DNA of 64,000 nucleotides from Kitasatospora sp. GP82 (GTDB lineage: Bacteria; Actinomycetota; Actinomycetes; Streptomycetales; Streptomycetaceae). Each line of letters starts with the position of its first letter. Within the stretch, counting starts at the first letter, position 1. The DNA is taken from assembly GCF_029892105.1 (NCBI RefSeq), contig NZ_JARZAJ010000008.1, positions 1 through 64,000 on the forward strand, read 5' to 3'. Positions 43,925-56,115 of this stretch are shown here, piece by piece. The notes below the pieces were generated by a model, which worked only from the letters and a program-made list of their open reading frames with translations, ran no database searches and was not told the DNA's origin. The position numbers and the translations under genes are program-made.

Positions 43925-45406
43925 ATGACTGCCGCCGACCAGCCCGCCAGCACCCGTCGGAGGGGACTCGATCCGAAGGTCGCCGTAGGTGTCGTCTTCG
44001 TCGCAGCACTCTTCATGTCGATCATGGACACCACGATCGTCAATGTGGCCCTGCCGTCCATCGGACGGCAGTTCTCCGTGGACCCGGCCTCGGTCGGCGT
44101 GGTCAACGTCGGCTATCTGGTGAGCCTTGCCGTCTTCGTCCCGCTCTCCGGCTGGCTCGGCGACCGCTTCGGCACCCGCCGGGTCTTCCTGACCGCCCTC
44201 ACCCTCTTCACGATCGCCTCGCTGCTCTGCGGCGCCGCTGGCAGCCTCGACCAGCTGACCGTCTACCGGATCTTCCAGGGCGCGGCAGGCGGCCTGCTCA
44301 CCCCGGTCGGGATGACCATGCTCTTCCGGGCCTTCCCGCAGGAGGAGCGGATGCGGGCCACCCGGGTGCTGATGCTGCCGACTGCCGTCGCGCCCGCGCT
44401 CGGTCCGGTACTGGGCGGCTGGCTGGTGGACAGCTGGTCCTGGCACTGGGTCTTCATCGTCAACGTCCCGATCGGCGTCCTGGCACTGGTCTTCGGTCTG
44501 CTCTTTCTCCCCGACTACCGCTCGGACGCCGCCCACCGCTTCGACGCGGCCGGGTTCCTGCTCGCCGCGCTCGGTCTCGGCCTGCTGATGTACGCGCTCT
44601 CCGAGGGTGCCGGCAAGGGCTGGGGCAGTACCGGCATCCTGCTCTCCGCCGTCCTCGGCCCACTCGCCCTGGCGGCCCTGGTGGTGGTCGAACTCCGGCT
44701 CCCGCAGCCGATGTTGGACCTGCGGCTGTTCCACGACCGGATCTTCCGTACCGCCAACCTGCTCTCGCTCTTCTCCGGTGCCGCCTTCCTCGGCATGCTC
44801 TACCTCTTCCCGCTGCTGATGCAGGACGCGCTCGGTATGGACGCCCTGCACAGCGGACTGATGGTCTTCCCCGAGGCGATCGGTGTGATGGTGGCCTCCC
44901 AGGTGGCCGGGCGGCTCTACCCCAGGGTCGGCCCGCGCAGGCTGCTGGTGACCGGGGCCGGTGCCGTCGCCCTCTGCCTGGCACTGATGGCGACCATCGG
45001 TCAGGACAGCAACCTCTGGGCGGTCCGGGTGCTGCTCTTCGCCACCGGCTTCGCCATGGCGCACGTCTTCATGCCCTCGCAGACCGCCGCCTTCGCGACC
45101 GTCCCCGCCCGTTCCACCGGCGGCGCCTCGACCCTCTACAACGCCCAGCGCCAGCTCGGCTCGGCGCTCGGGGTGGCCGTGCTCGGCACCGTGCTGGCGG
45201 CCATCGGCACCGTCACGACCACGTCCGGAGGTACGCCCACGGCGAACCTCGCCGCCTATCACGCCGCCTTCCTGGTGGCAGCCGCTCTGGCCCTGGCGGC
45301 GGCCGTGACGGCGCTGTTCGTCCGGGATTCGGACGCTGTGGCCACCATGCGACCGGCCCCCGCGGGCGAGCCGCAGGTCGAGCGGGCGCAGGCCGCGGCA
45401 CACTGA
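43925..45406 (+). CDS. DHA2-family (EmrB/QacA) MFS drug exporter
   Basis: 493 residues, about 14 membrane segments. Motif D1 is FMSIMDTTIVNVALPSIG, motif A is GWLGDRFGTRR and motif C is ALGPVLGGWLVDSWSWHWVF; together these define the 14-helix proton-antiport multidrug family. The C-terminal tail is cytoplasmic. No regulator gene is beside it. Substrates unknown. Confidence 0.92.
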   Translation: MTAADQPASTRRRGLDPKVAVGVVFVAALFMSIMDTTIVNVALPSIGRQFSVDPASVGVVNVGYLVSLAVFVPLSGWLGDRFGTRRVFLTALTLFTIASLLCGAAGSLDQLTVYRIFQGAAGGLLTPVGMTMLFRAFPQEERMRATRVLMLPTAVAPALGPVLGGWLVDSWSWHWVFIVNVPIGVLALVFGLLFLPDYRSDAAHRFDAAGFLLAALGLGLLMYALSEGAGKGWGSTGILLSAVLGPLALAALVVVELRLPQPMLDLRLFHDRIFRTANLLSLFSGAAFLGMLYLFPLLMQDALGMDALHSGLMVFPEAIGVMVASQVAGRLYPRVGPRRLLVTGAGAVALCLALMATIGQDSNLWAVRVLLFATGFAMAHVFMPSQTAAFATVPARSTGGASTLYNAQRQLGSALGVAVLGTVLAAIGTVTTTSGGTPTANLAAYHAAFLVAAALALAAAVTALFVRDSDAVATMRPAPAGEPQVERAQAAAH

Positions 45407-45630
45407 TCGCGGGCGGGCCTGGCGTCCGCCTTTCGTGGTACCGGTAGGATGGGCCGCTGGCGGTAGTGCCTGTGCCATGCACAGCTCCACCGCCCGAGGG
45501 CGAGGAGTCACGCTCACCGTCCACCACGCACGGGAGATGCAGCTCCAACCGCCCATCGCCCGTCTCGCCCGCGCTGGACCATCCGGCCGGGCGGAGACAA
45601 CCTGACCGCAAGCCCCTAGGAGACCTAACC

Positions 45631-47007
45631 GTGAAGAGCGCCGTCGAGACTCTGAACCCGACCCGGGTTCGACTCACCGTCGAGGTGCCCTTCGAGGAGC
45701 TCAAGCCCAGCCTCGACGCGGCGTACAAGAAGATCAACCAGCAGGTCACGGTCCCGGGCTTCCGTAAGGGCAAGATCCCGGCCAAGGTGATCGACCAGCG
45801 CTTCGGCCGTGCGGCCGTGCTGGAGGAGGCCGTCAACGACGCCCTGCCGCGCTTCTACACGCAGGCCGTCGACGAGGGCAAGATCGAGGTCCTCGGCCAG
45901 CCCGAGATCACCGACATCGAGGGTGTCGAGAAGATCGCCGATGGTGGCGACCTGAAGTTCACCGCCGAGGTCGACGTCCGCCCGGAGATCACCCTCCCCG
46001 ACTTCTCCACCATCGAGGTGACCGTCGACCCGATCGTGGTCGAGGACGCCGATGTCGAGAAGTCCCTGGAGCAGCTGCGTGAGCGCTTCTCCTCGGTCAA
46101 GGACGTCGAGCGCGCCGCCGCCGAGGGCGACGTCGTCGTCGTCGACCTGGAGGCCAAGGTCGACGGTGAGGTGCCGGAGGACGGCACCGCCACCGGTGTG
46201 AGCTACGAGATCGGCTCCGGCCGCCTGCTGGACGGCATCGACGAGGCCGTCGTCGGCCTGTCCGCCGGTGAGACCAAGACCTTCACCACCGAGCTCAAGG
46301 GCGGCACCCAGGCCGGCAAGAGCTCCGAGGTCACCGTCACCGTGACCGCGGTCCAGGAGAAGGAGCTCCCCGAGCTGGACGACGAGTTCGCCCAGCTGGC
46401 GAGCGAGTTCGACACCCTGGAGGAGCTGAAGGAGGACTCCCGCAAGCGCCTCGAGCGCATGCGCGAGTTCGACCAGGCCACCCAGGCTCAGGAGCGCGTC
46501 CTGGACGAGCTGCTGAAGCTGGTCGAGATGGAGTACCCGGAGAAGCTTCTCAAGGACGAGATCGAGACCCGTCGCCACAACCTCGAGCACCACCAGCTGG
46601 AGCCCATGGGCCTGACCCTGGAGACCTACCTGGAGACCCAGGGCAAGACCCTGGAGGAGTTCCAGGCGGAGACCGAGGAGCAGGCGAAGAAGGGCATCAA
46701 GACCCAGTTCGTCCTCGACGAGATCGTCGCCAAGGAGGAGCTCGGCGTCAACCAGGAAGAGCTCACCGAGCACCTGATCCGCCGTGCCGCCGGTTCGGGC
46801 CTGACCCCGGACCAGTTCGCCCAGCAGGTCGTCCAGGGTGGCCAGGTGCCGCTGCTGGTCGGCGAGGTCGCCCGCGGCAAGGCGCTGGCCGCCGTGGTCG
46901 AGGCCGCCAAGGTCACGGACACCAACGGTGAGGTCGTCTCCTTCGACGAGGACGAGGACGAGACCGAGGAGTCGGCCGCGGCCGCCGCCGAGACGACCGA
47001 GGCCTGA
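45631..47007 (+). CDS. tig: trigger factor (ribosome-associated chaperone)
   Basis: 458 residues from GTG 45631, with AGGAG at 45618-45622. The ribosome-binding domain carries the GFRKGKIP signature ([18 protein letters not shown]). The FKBP-type prolyl isomerase domain spans about 165-240 ([30 protein letters not shown]). The long helical C-terminal arms end in an acidic tail. It heads the conserved tig-clpP1-clpP2-clpX locus and has its own terminator. Confidence 0.96.
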   Translation: MKSAVETLNPTRVRLTVEVPFEELKPSLDAAYKKINQQVTVPGFRKGKIPAKVIDQRFGRAAVLEEAVNDALPRFYTQAVDEGKIEVLGQPEITDIEGVEKIADGGDLKFTAEVDVRPEITLPDFSTIEVTVDPIVVEDADVEKSLEQLRERFSSVKDVERAAAEGDVVVVDLEAKVDGEVPEDGTATGVSYEIGSGRLLDGIDEAVVGLSAGETKTFTTELKGGTQAGKSSEVTVTVTAVQEKELPELDDEFAQLASEFDTLEELKEDSRKRLERMREFDQATQAQERVLDELLKLVEMEYPEKLLKDEIETRRHNLEHHQLEPMGLTLETYLETQGKTLEEFQAETEEQAKKGIKTQFVLDEIVAKEELGVNQEELTEHLIRRAAGSGLTPDQFAQQVVQGGQVPLLVGEVARGKALAAVVEAAKVTDTNGEVVSFDEDEDETEESAAAAAETTEA

Positions 47008-47034
47008 GTCCTCAGTAGTCCTCAGTAGTTTCCG

Positions 47035-47075
47035 ACCGTGAGCCCGGGTACCGAACTGGTACCCGGGCTCACGGT
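47035..47075 (+). terminator. tig terminator
   Basis: Perfect 18-base arms (47035-47052 and 47058-47075) with a 5-base loop, followed by TTCCC. A direct repeat of GTCCTCAGTA lies just before the stem. Confidence 0.85.
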
Positions 47076-47092
47076 TTCCCCCGCTGACCCTG

Positions 47093-47106
47093 CGCTCACA
47101 GCGAAC
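47093..47106 (+). promoter_or_regulatory. ClgR-like operator upstream of clpP1
   Basis: CGCTCACAGCGAAC fits the actinobacterial ClgR core CGCYNANRGCGWWS at every position of the core. It is ~50 bases before a -10-like TAGGGT (47145-47150) and 160 bases before clpP1. ClgR is known to activate clpP1P2 in Streptomyces and relatives. Confidence 0.6.
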
Positions 47107-47266
47107 AGTTCTGCGTGGGGGATTCTGAGGCCCGGCCTGCGCGTTAGGGTCCTTAGACAGCGACACTGCGGTCTTGCTTCGCGGGCGGGGCGCAGTGATT
47201 TTCCAGAGCTGTGCGACAAGCGACGGCTGCTCGGCGGCCGTCCAATTCGACTGAGCAGGTGGCTAA

Positions 47267-47905
47267 GTGACGTTCCCGCAGATGCAGATGCCTGGCCTGA
47301 TGGCGCCGCACGCCGCCGCTGGTGACGTGCTCGGCGGCCTGGGGGACCAGGTCTACAACCGGCTGCTCAACGAGCGCATCATCTTCCTCGGCCAGCAGGT
47401 CGACGACGACATCGCCAACAAGATCACCGCCCAGCTGCTGCTCCTGGCCGCTGACCCGGACAAGGACATCTTCCTCTACATCAACTCTCCGGGTGGCTCG
47501 ATCTCGGCCGGCATGGCGATCTACGACACCATGCAGTACATCAAGAACGACGTGGTCACCATTGCGATGGGCATGGCGGCCTCGATGGGCCAGTTCCTGC
47601 TGACCGCCGGCGCCCCGGGCAAGCGCTTCTCGCTGCCGAACGCCAACATCCTGATGCACCAGCCCTCCGCGGGCCTCGGTGGTTCGGCCACCGACATCCG
47701 GATCCAGGCGGAGCAGCTGCTGCGCACCAAGAAGCGGATGTCCGAGCTGATCGCCCAGCACAGCGGCCAGACCTTCGAGCAGATCACCGCGGACTCCGAC
47801 CGCGACCGCTGGTTCACGCCGGAGGAGGCCAAGGCGTACGGCCTGATCGACGAGATCATGCACAGCGCCGCGGATGTCCCCGGCGGCGGCGGCACCGGCG
47901 CCTGA
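47267..47905 (+). CDS. clpP1: ATP-dependent Clp protease proteolytic subunit 1
   Basis: 212 residues from GTG 47267. Catalytic Ser106 lies in GMAASMGQF and His131 in LMHQPSAG, with the Asp in the SDRDRWF segment. The handle region starts at RIKAE-like [15 protein letters not shown]. It assembles with ClpP2 and a ClpX or ClpC cap to degrade proteins. First gene of the clpP1P2 operon, preceded by a ClgR-like site. Confidence 0.96.
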   Translation: MTFPQMQMPGLMAPHAAAGDVLGGLGDQVYNRLLNERIIFLGQQVDDDIANKITAQLLLLAADPDKDIFLYINSPGGSISAGMAIYDTMQYIKNDVVTIAMGMAASMGQFLLTAGAPGKRFSLPNANILMHQPSAGLGGSATDIRIQAEQLLRTKKRMSELIAQHSGQTFEQITADSDRDRWFTPEEAKAYGLIDEIMHSAADVPGGGGTGA

Positions 47906-47961
47906 GCGCCCGCCAGCACCCCACCACACCCGTCGGTACGCATCCGGAGGCCGGAACACCC

Positions 47962-48618
47962 ATGAACACCCCCCAGACGCCCCGCGCCGAGTTCTACGGA
48001 GCCCGCGCTGAGGGCCGGTACATCGTCCCGCGCTTCGTCGAGCGCACCTCGCAGGGCATCCGCGAGTACGACCCGTACGCCAAGCTGTTCGAGGAGCGCA
48101 TCATCTTCCTCGGCTCGCAGGTGGACGACGTCTCGGCGAACGACATCATGGCCCAGCTGCTGTGCCTGGAGTCGATGGACCCGGACCGCGAGATCCAGAT
48201 GTACATCAACTCGCCCGGCGGCTCCTTCACGGCGCTGACGGCCATCTACGACACGATGCAGTACGTCAAGCCGGACATCACCACGGTCTGCATGGGCCAG
48301 GCGGCCTCCGCCGCCGCGGTGCTGCTGGCCGCCGGTACGCCCGGCAAGCGGATGGCGCTGCCGAACGCGCGGATCCTGATCCACCAGCCGTACACCGAGA
48401 CCGGCCGCGGCCAGGTGTCCGACCTGGAGATCCAGGCCAAGGAGATCTTCCGGATGCGCGAGCAGCTGGAGGAGATGCTCTCCAAGCACTCCAACAAGCC
48501 GGTCGAGCAGGTCCGCGACGACATCGAGCGAGACAAGATCCTGACGGCCGAGGAGGCCCTGGAGTACGGGCTGATCGACCAGATCATCTCGACCCGCAAG
48601 ACCTCGCTGACCGACTGA
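47962..48618 (+). CDS. clpP2: ATP-dependent Clp protease proteolytic subunit 2
   Basis: 218 residues. Catalytic Ser116 is in [11 protein letters not shown] and His141 in [12 protein letters not shown]. It has a longer N-terminal segment than ClpP1 and the typical ClpP2 handle [18 protein letters not shown]. It follows clpP1 by 56 bases, with a purine-rich GGAGG ribosome site, in one operon. A hairpin terminator separates it from clpX. Confidence 0.96.
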   Translation: MNTPQTPRAEFYGARAEGRYIVPRFVERTSQGIREYDPYAKLFEERIIFLGSQVDDVSANDIMAQLLCLESMDPDREIQMYINSPGGSFTALTAIYDTMQYVKPDITTVCMGQAASAAAVLLAAGTPGKRMALPNARILIHQPYTETGRGQVSDLEIQAKEIFRMREQLEEMLSKHSNKPVEQVRDDIERDKILTAEEALEYGLIDQIISTRKTSLTD

Positions 48619-48632
48619 CCTCGGCGGCCCCG

Positions 48633-48670
48633 GGCGGGGCGTACATGACTCACGTGATGTACGCCCCGCC
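48633..48670 (+). terminator. clpP1P2 terminator
   Basis: Perfect 14-base arms (48633-48646 and 48657-48670) with a 10-base loop that itself contains CACGTG, followed by TTCGTTCTGTTCC. Confidence 0.8.
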
Positions 48671-48909
48671 TTCGTTCTGTTCCGGACGGGCCCCTGGCCC
48701 GGCACAATCTAGTGCGGGCCTCATGCCCGCCAGACGGCATCTGTTCGGTATCAATTCGCCCACGGCGTAGGGCAGAGCTGCCGAAGTCGGCGGATTCACC
48801 GGCTCAGCAGAGTACCGTCGGATAGCGAGACCGACCGCCGACGGCGCAGCCGGTCCACAGCACCAGGCCCCGGACCCTCGCGGGGCCCCTGGCGAAGGGG
48901 AAGCACCTC

Positions 48910-50199
<1,290 letters not shown>

Positions 50200-50239
50200 G
50201 GCGCAACCGGGCAAACCCGGGTGCAACAGTGCTCAACAG

Positions 50240-50278
50240 CGAAGGGGCCCCGCCGAGTTGATCGGCGGGGCCCCTTCG
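50240..50278. terminator. clpX terminator (bidirectional)
   Basis: Perfect 17-base arms (50240-50256 and 50262-50278) with a 5-base loop between convergent genes. Confidence 0.85.
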
Positions 50279-50298
50279 CGTCTGCGGCTGTGCGGTGG

Positions 50299-51132
50299 TT
50301 ACTTCTTGACCTCGGAGAGCTGGCGCAACTCGCGGGCGTCGGCGGCGAGCTGGTCCAGGTTCACCGAGCTGGCATTGGCCTCGATCTCCAGCACCATGAC
50401 CACGGTGCTGCCGTCGGCCCAGGCGCAGAAGCCGAACTTGGTGCCGCTGGTGTCGGACTGGGCGCAGTCCAGCTTGCCGCCCAGCGGTCCCGGGTCGAAG
50501 CTGCGGCGGTCGTTGATCGGGGCGTCGCTGCCGGCCGCCCCCCTGAACGCGGCGTCCACCTGCTTGTCGGGGAACAGCACATTGCCCCAGCCACCGGCCA
50601 CGATCAGGGCCTTGGTGCGGTCCCCGTTGTGGTAGATCGTGCTCACGGGAGTGGGCGTCCAGGCGTTGGAGCCCTTGGAGAAGTCCGCGGCCAGCTCGGT
50701 ACCCAGCTGCTTGGCGGTCGGGTCGTTGTCGTCCCGCTTCAGCCCGTGGAAGTCCTCGGGCAGAACAAGCTTGTAGTTACCGGTCTTTGACGCCACGTCG
50801 GCGATGAAGTACACCAGCGTGCCACCGCCGATCAGCAGTACGGCGGCCAGCGAGCCCAGCACGATCCACAGCGTCCTGCGGGACTTCGGCGGCTGCGGCG
50901 CACCGAACTGGGGTGCCCCGTAGGCCGGAGCGCCGTACTGGGGTGCTCCGTACTGCGGCGCTCCGTACTGAGGCTGCGGCGCACCCTGAGGCTGGGGCGC
51001 GCCGAACTGCGGCGGTTGGCCGTACCCGCCGGGCTGCTGCTGCTGCGGTGCACCGTACGGAGGCGGCGGGGGCGGGGCGCCGAAGGGCTGGGCCGGCGGC
51101 GGGGGCGCGCCGAAAGGGTTCTGCTCGGACAC
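50299..51132 (-). CDS. Pro/Gln/Tyr-rich single-pass membrane protein A
   Basis: 277 residues from GTG 51132. A cytoplasmic N-terminal region of ~85 residues holds tandem [18 protein letters not shown] repeats. One membrane helix follows ([24 protein letters not shown]), then an extracellular domain of ~150 residues with two Cys ([18 protein letters not shown]) that may form a disulfide. It is a paralogue of the next gene, which ends 43 bases upstream on the same strand. Function unknown; repeats of this kind often form flexible or phase-separating tails. Confidence 0.8.
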   Translation of the reverse strand: MSEQNPFGAPPPPAQPFGAPPPPPPYGAPQQQQPGGYGQPPQFGAPQPQGAPQPQYGAPQYGAPQYGAPAYGAPQFGAPQPPKSRRTLWIVLGSLAAVLLIGGGTLVYFIADVASKTGNYKLVLPEDFHGLKRDDNDPTAKQLGTELAADFSKGSNAWTPTPVSTIYHNGDRTKALIVAGGWGNVLFPDKQVDAAFRGAAGSDAPINDRRSFDPGPLGGKLDCAQSDTSGTKFGFCAWADGSTVVMVLEIEANASSVNLDQLAADARELRQLSEVKK

Positions 51133-51175
51133 GGTTGCCTTCGAGTCGGTGAGATGGGCTGTGGAGCGGGCCGGG

Positions 51176-52039
51176 CTACTTCGAGACGACCGAGGCGTCA
51201 CGGACGGCGCGGGTCTCCTCGGCCGCCTGGGACGGTGCGAGCGGCCGGGTCGCGCCGGTCAGCGACATATGGGTGAAGGTGACCGAGCCGAGGGTCGAGT
51301 GGTTGGCCCAGACGCAGACCGGGATGTCGATGCCGCTGCTGGTGGCGACACCGCAGGAGAGCTTGCCGCCCGCGTCCTTGCTGTCCTTGGCGTCCACGGC
51401 GGCCAGCGGTGTCTTCCAGGTCAGCTTGCCGTTGGAGGTCATCTCGGTGCTGGTCTCGGCGATGACCGACGCCGGGTCGGGGATCGTCCCGTACGAGCCA
51501 CCGACGCTGATCATGTCGGTGCTGTCCGCGCCCTTGCTGTACATGGCGAACAGGGCGCCGTCGACCTTGGTGAAGCCGTGGCCCGTCTTGGAGGGGTCGC
51601 CGGGAGCGTCCTTGGCCGACTTCTGGATGTAGCCGCCGGGCAGGCTGGCCGGGGCCGAGAGCTTGTACTGGCCCGCCGTGGAGCCGCCGCCACCGCCACC
51701 GCCCCCGAGGCCGCCGCCGCCGCTCTTGCCGCCCATCAGCGCGTAGGCGCCGAGACCGCCGCCGGCCAGCACCAGCACACCGACCACCACACCGACGATC
51801 ACCCCGGTGTTGCTCTTCTGCGGCGGCGTGGGCTGCTGCTGGTAACCGAACTGGGGCTGCGCCTGCCCGTACTGCGGCTGCTGCGGCGCGCCGTACGGCT
51901 GCGCGGCGGGCGGCTGCTGCGGGTAGCCGTACTGCGGCGGCTGCTGCGGCGCGCCGTACTGGGGCGGTGCCGGCGGCTGGCCGTACTGCGGCGGCTGCTG
52001 CGGCTGACCCTGCGGATACTGCTGACCCTGGCCGTACAT
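51176..52039 (-). CDS. Pro/Gln/Tyr-rich single-pass membrane protein B
   Basis: 287 residues. An N-terminal Q/P/Y-rich tail ([20 protein letters not shown]) covers residues 1-~75. A membrane helix ([23 protein letters not shown]) and a poly-Gly linker follow. The extracellular domain has two Cys ([20 protein letters not shown]) at positions matching those in protein A. First gene of the pair, divergent from valS with ~180 bases between. No known function; I infer a duplicated envelope protein. Confidence 0.8.
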   Translation of the reverse strand: MYGQGQQYPQGQPQQPPQYGQPPAPPQYGAPQQPPQYGYPQQPPAAQPYGAPQQPQYGQAQPQFGYQQQPTPPQKSNTGVIVGVVVGVLVLAGGGLGAYALMGGKSGGGGLGGGGGGGGSTAGQYKLSAPASLPGGYIQKSAKDAPGDPSKTGHGFTKVDGALFAMYSKGADSTDMISVGGSYGTIPDPASVIAETSTEMTSNGKLTWKTPLAAVDAKDSKDAGGKLSCGVATSSGIDIPVCVWANHSTLGSVTFTHMSLTGATRPLAPSQAAEETRAVRDASVVSK

Positions 52040-52216
52040 CGGCTTCGATCTCCCCCGCCGCGTCCGCGGCCTGTCTCTGTGTACATATCGTCAGCACTCG
52101 TACGAATGGGTGCACGAGTATCGGGGCACGGTACCGTACCGGACTGTCGGCCCGTCCGGGTGGCCTACTCGAATCGCGTTAGTAAGGCGCGCCCCGGCGT
52201 ACGTAAACTGTGCGTC

Positions 52217-54856
52217 GTGACCGACACGACGAACCAGCGCCCCGACGCCTCCTACCCCGGGGACAACGCAGCCACCCTCCCGACGACCTACACTCCGGCC
52301 GAGGTAGAGGGCGAGCTGTACGAGCGCTGGGTGGACCGCGGTTACTTCACCGCCGACGCCAAGAGCGACAAGCCCGCGTACACCATCGTCATCCCGCCGC
52401 CGAACGTCACCGGTGCCCTGCACCTGGGCCACGCCTTCCAGCACACGCTGATGGACGCGCTCACCCGCCGTAAGCGCATGCAGGGCTACGAGACGCTCTG
52501 GCTGCCCGGTATGGACCACGCCGGTATCGCCACCCAGAACAAGGTGGAGCAGCAGCTCGCCGAGTCCAACCTCTCCCGTCACGACCTGGGCCGGGAGGCC
52601 TTCGTCGAGAAGGTCTGGGAGTGGAAGGAGCAGTACGGCGGCAGGATCCTCGGCCAGATGCGCCGGCTCGGCGACGGCGTCGACTGGTCGCGTGAGCGCT
52701 TCACCATGGACGAGGGCCTCTCGCAGGCCGTCCAGACCATCTTCAAGAAGCTCTTCGACGACGGCCTGATCTACCGCGCCGAGCGCATCATCAACTGGTG
52801 CCCGCGCTGCCTCACCGCGCTCTCCGACATCGAGGTCGAGCACGAGGACAGCCCCGGCGAGCTGGTCTCCATCCGCTACGGCGAGGGCGAGGACTCCATC
52901 GTCGTCGCCACCACCCGCGCCGAGACGATGCTGGGCGACACCGCGATCGCCGTCCACCCGGACGACGAGCGCTATGCACACCTGGTCGGGCGCACCGTCA
53001 AGCTGCCGCTCACCGACCGGGAGATCCCGGTCGTGGCCGACACCCACGTGGACCCGGAGTTCGGCACCGGCGCCGTCAAGGTGACCCCGGCGCACGACCC
53101 CAACGACTTCGCCATCGGCCAGCGCCACGGCCTGCCGTCCATGACGGTCATGGACGAGCACGGCGTGATCACCGTCCACGGCCCGTTCCTCGGCCTGGAC
53201 CGCCTGGAGGCGCGCTCGGCCGTCGTCGGTGCCCTGCGCGAGCAGGGGCGCATCGTCGCCGAGAAGCGCCCCTACATGCACGCCGTCGGCCACTGCTCGC
53301 GCTGCCACACCGTCGTCGAGCCGCGCCTGTCGCTCCAGTGGTGGGTCAAGGTCGAGCCGCTGGCCCTGGAAGCCGGCAACGCCGTCCGCGACGGCCGGGT
53401 GCAGATCCACCCGAAGGAGCTGGAGGGCCGCTACTTCGCCTGGGTCGACAACATGCACGACTGGTGCATCTCGCGCCAGCTCTGGTGGGGCCACCGGATC
53501 CCGGTCTGGTACGGCCCCGAGGGCCAGGTCGTCTGTGTCGGCCCGAACGAGGAGCCGCCCGCCGGCGAGGGCTGGCACCAGGACCCGGACGTCCTGGACA
53601 CCTGGTTCTCCAGCGGCCTGTGGCCGTTCTCCACCCTCGGCTGGCCGGAGCAGACCCCGGACCTGGAGAAGTTCTACGCCACCGACGTCCTGCTCACCGG
53701 CCACGACATCATCTTCTTCTGGGTCGCCCGGATGATGATGTTCGGCCTGTACGCGATGGACGGCCAGGCGCCGTTCCACACCATCGCGCTGACCGGCCTG
53801 GTCCGCGACCAGTTCGGCAAGAAGATGTCCAAGTCCTCCGGCACCGCCGTCGACCCGCTCGACTGGATGGACGCCTACGGCGCGGACGCCGTCCGCTTCA
53901 CCCTGGCCCGTGGCGCCAACCCCGGCGCGGACGTGCCGATCGGTGAGGACTGGGTCCAGGGCTCGCGCAACTTCTGCAACAAGATCTGGAACGCCACCCG
54001 GTTCGCCCTGATGAACGGAGCGACGGTCTCCGGCGAGCTCCCCGCAGCCGAGGACCTCAACGCCGCCGACCGCTGGATCCTGTCCCGGCTGAACGCGACG
54101 GTCGCCGAGGCCGACGCGCTCTACGAGGACTACCAGTTCGCCAAGCTGGCCGACCTGCTGTTCCACTTCGCCTGGGACGAGGTCTTCGACTGGTACGTCG
54201 AGCTCTCCAAGACCACGCTGGCCAAGGGCGGCGCGCAGGCCGACGCCTCCCGCCGCGTCCTCGGCGAGGTCCTGGACGTCACCCTGCGACTGCTCCACCC
54301 GATCGTCCCGTTCGTCACCGACACCCTGTGGACCACGCTCACCGGCGCCGAGTCGCTGGTGGTCACCGAGTGGCCCAAGGACAGTGGCTTCCGTGACGCC
54401 GCGGCCGAGTCGGAGATCGCCATTCTCCAGCAGGTGGTCACCGAGGTCCGCCGGTTCCGCTCGGACCAGGGTCTGAAGCCCGGCCAGCGAGTCCCGGCCC
54501 AGCTGGAGCTGACCGGTACCGTGCTCGTCCCGCACGAGGACGCGATCCGCTCGCTGCTGCGCCTGACCGAGCCGGAGGCCGGCTTCCACGCCACCGCCTC
54601 GCTGCCGGTGGCCGGTGCCACCGTCGCACTCGACCTCTCCGGCACCATTGATGTCGCGGCCGAGCGCAAGCGCCTGGCCAAGGACCTTGCGGCGGCCGAG
54701 AAGGAGAAGGCGCAGACCTCCGGCAAGCTCGGCAACGAGGCCTTCCTGGCCAAGGCCCCGGACGACGTGGTCGCCAAGATCCGCACCCGCCAGGCCGCGG
54801 CCGAGGCCGACATCGTCCGGATCACCGCCCAGCTGGCGGCGCTGCCGCAGGGCTGA
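52217..54856 (+). CDS. valS: valine-tRNA ligase
   Basis: 879 residues from GTG 52217. Class I synthetase: the HIGH box is HLGH (69-72) in [10 protein letters not shown], and KMSKS is at 536-540. The editing domain has [18 protein letters not shown], and the C-terminal coiled coil reads [19 protein letters not shown]. It charges tRNA-Val. In related genomes folC follows directly; here ~3.3 kb separates them. No T-box is visible upstream. Confidence 0.97.
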   Translation: MTDTTNQRPDASYPGDNAATLPTTYTPAEVEGELYERWVDRGYFTADAKSDKPAYTIVIPPPNVTGALHLGHAFQHTLMDALTRRKRMQGYETLWLPGMDHAGIATQNKVEQQLAESNLSRHDLGREAFVEKVWEWKEQYGGRILGQMRRLGDGVDWSRERFTMDEGLSQAVQTIFKKLFDDGLIYRAERIINWCPRCLTALSDIEVEHEDSPGELVSIRYGEGEDSIVVATTRAETMLGDTAIAVHPDDERYAHLVGRTVKLPLTDREIPVVADTHVDPEFGTGAVKVTPAHDPNDFAIGQRHGLPSMTVMDEHGVITVHGPFLGLDRLEARSAVVGALREQGRIVAEKRPYMHAVGHCSRCHTVVEPRLSLQWWVKVEPLALEAGNAVRDGRVQIHPKELEGRYFAWVDNMHDWCISRQLWWGHRIPVWYGPEGQVVCVGPNEEPPAGEGWHQDPDVLDTWFSSGLWPFSTLGWPEQTPDLEKFYATDVLLTGHDIIFFWVARMMMFGLYAMDGQAPFHTIALTGLVRDQFGKKMSKSSGTAVDPLDWMDAYGADAVRFTLARGANPGADVPIGEDWVQGSRNFCNKIWNATRFALMNGATVSGELPAAEDLNAADRWILSRLNATVAEADALYEDYQFAKLADLLFHFAWDEVFDWYVELSKTTLAKGGAQADASRRVLGEVLDVTLRLLHPIVPFVTDTLWTTLTGAESLVVTEWPKDSGFRDAAAESEIAILQQVVTEVRRFRSDQGLKPGQRVPAQLELTGTVLVPHEDAIRSLLRLTEPEAGFHATASLPVAGATVALDLSGTIDVAAERKRLAKDLAAAEKEKAQTSGKLGNEAFLAKAPDDVVAKIRTRQAAAEADIVRITAQLAALPQG

Positions 54857-54875
54857 TCCCCGACCCGGCACTCCC

Positions 54876-54921
54876 CGAGGGCCGTACCACCCGCTCACCG
54901 AGCGGGCCGGTACGGCCCTCG
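54876..54921 (+). terminator. valS terminator
   Basis: Outer 13-base arms CGAGGGCCGTACC/GGTACGGCCCTCG enclose an inner CCCGCTC/GAGCGGG stem, starting 20 bases after the stop. Confidence 0.78.
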
Positions 54922-55089
54922 ACTGCTTGTGGGCAAAGGGAGTTGAAGAAATAGCAGGGTGGCCGGCGATGTCGGGGACTTAAAGCCCCGAACACTGCGG
55001 ACATTTGGTCCGGGGGCGCCATTCGGAGTCGCTGCGACAGTTCCTGATAGCCCGTTCGGCCGAATTCCATCACGTACCCCCTGCCGAAG

Positions 55090-55355
55090 GCAGATGTGCA
55101 CGAAGAGATGGAAACGGCAGAAGGACGGGCCAATGGGAGCCCACCGGCGGCATGGCGGTCGACATCGGCGGCGGCACCACCGGTGTGGCCGGGGTCTCGC
55201 TCGGCAGCATCGTCACCAGAGGGCCGATCCCGGTCGCGATCACTCGCCGGAGCAGGGCCGGTCCACCGGCGGTGGTGCGCTGCGTCGCGGTCGGTACCGG
55301 TATGTGCGTCGGGGAAATCGAGTCGCTGCGGCGGGTGTTCGCGGTCAGCACCTGA
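55090..55355 (+). pseudogene. internally deleted mreB-like remnant
   Basis: One frame reads [21 protein letters not shown], then LGSIVT, matching MreB residues ~151-178 of the intact gene at 60747 ([21 protein letters not shown], then LGGIVT). After ~25 unrelated codons it reads VAVGTGMCVGEIESLRRVF, matching the MreB C-terminus ([19 protein letters not shown]), then a stop. About 130 central residues and the N-terminal half are missing. The DNA around 55137-55230 is also visibly similar to 61197-61280. The frame could still encode a ~116-residue peptide from 55005, but no convincing ribosome site is present. Confidence 0.65.
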
Positions 55356-55538
55356 ACTGCTGAAGCGAATTGGCGGCGATACCCGGGATACTGTGCCCAT
55401 TCCCGGGTATTGCCACCGGTCAAAGTCCCGTTGTCGTCCGCGCCTGTTGTACGCGCGGGTCACTGAATTTTGCAGTTTCACTGTGTACGGTGAGCAGAAG
55501 TTCGGCAGCGGGTGTTGCGACTGACGGGAGGGCATGGC

Positions 55539-56075
55539 GTGGCGGTGACCAAGGAGTTGGCCGACGAGCTGCCTGTGGAGGAGGTCGAGGCGGCCAAAGC
55601 CCGTGTGGCGACTCTGCTGCTCGCCTTCCGGCACGGCAATCAGCTGGCTTTCGACCACGAACTGGACTGCCTGCTGGAGGAACGGGCCGAGCGTGAGGTG
55701 ACCACCCTGCTGGCGTGGATCGCCGCCGAGGCGGTGCGCAAGGCGTACGCGCCCGAGGTGGGCGACCGGGTGCTGCGGGCGCTGGCCAGGCGGGCGCCGA
55801 CGGACACCGGGGCGGTCGCGGTGGACGAGGAGGGGGCGGACGCGGCCCGGCTCATCGAGGCGGTCGGGGCCGGCGATGTCGCAGCGGTGCGGGCGGTGGT
55901 GGCCTCCACGGCCGACACCACCTACCTGCTGGGCGGCCTGTTGCAGGCGGTGGCGATGATGCTGCCGCTGCTGCCGGAGGGGGAGGCCGAGGAGGTGGCG
56001 GCCGAGTTGCGGCTGCGGCACAGCAGTCGGACGGGCAGCCGGACCCCCGGTATTCCGGAGGCCCGGCAGTACTGA
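55539..56075 (+). CDS. hypothetical helical protein
   Basis: 178 residues from GTG 55539, with GGGAGG ahead. Predominantly helical and Ala/Glu/Leu-rich (ELPVEEVEAAKARVATLLLAF, EERAEREVTTLLAWIAAEAVRKAY). A more hydrophobic patch near 140-155 (LLGGLLQAVAMMLPLLP) is probably buried rather than membrane. No family recognised. It sits in the segment that separates valS from folC, convergent with the chitinase gene. Confidence 0.62.
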   Translation: MAVTKELADELPVEEVEAAKARVATLLLAFRHGNQLAFDHELDCLLEERAEREVTTLLAWIAAEAVRKAYAPEVGDRVLRALARRAPTDTGAVAVDEEGADAARLIEAVGAGDVAAVRAVVASTADTTYLLGGLLQAVAMMLPLLPEGEAEEVAAELRLRHSSRTGSRTPGIPEARQY

Positions 56076-56115
56076 CGGCTCAACAGGCCTGTTCGGGGTC
56101 ACGCCCGCTCGAAAA

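Noticed and set aside
55005..55355. 116-codon frame as a functional mini-actin
   Set aside because: The first ~45 residues lack actin-like sequence, no ribosome site is seen, and most catalytic parts are missing; listed as a remnant instead.
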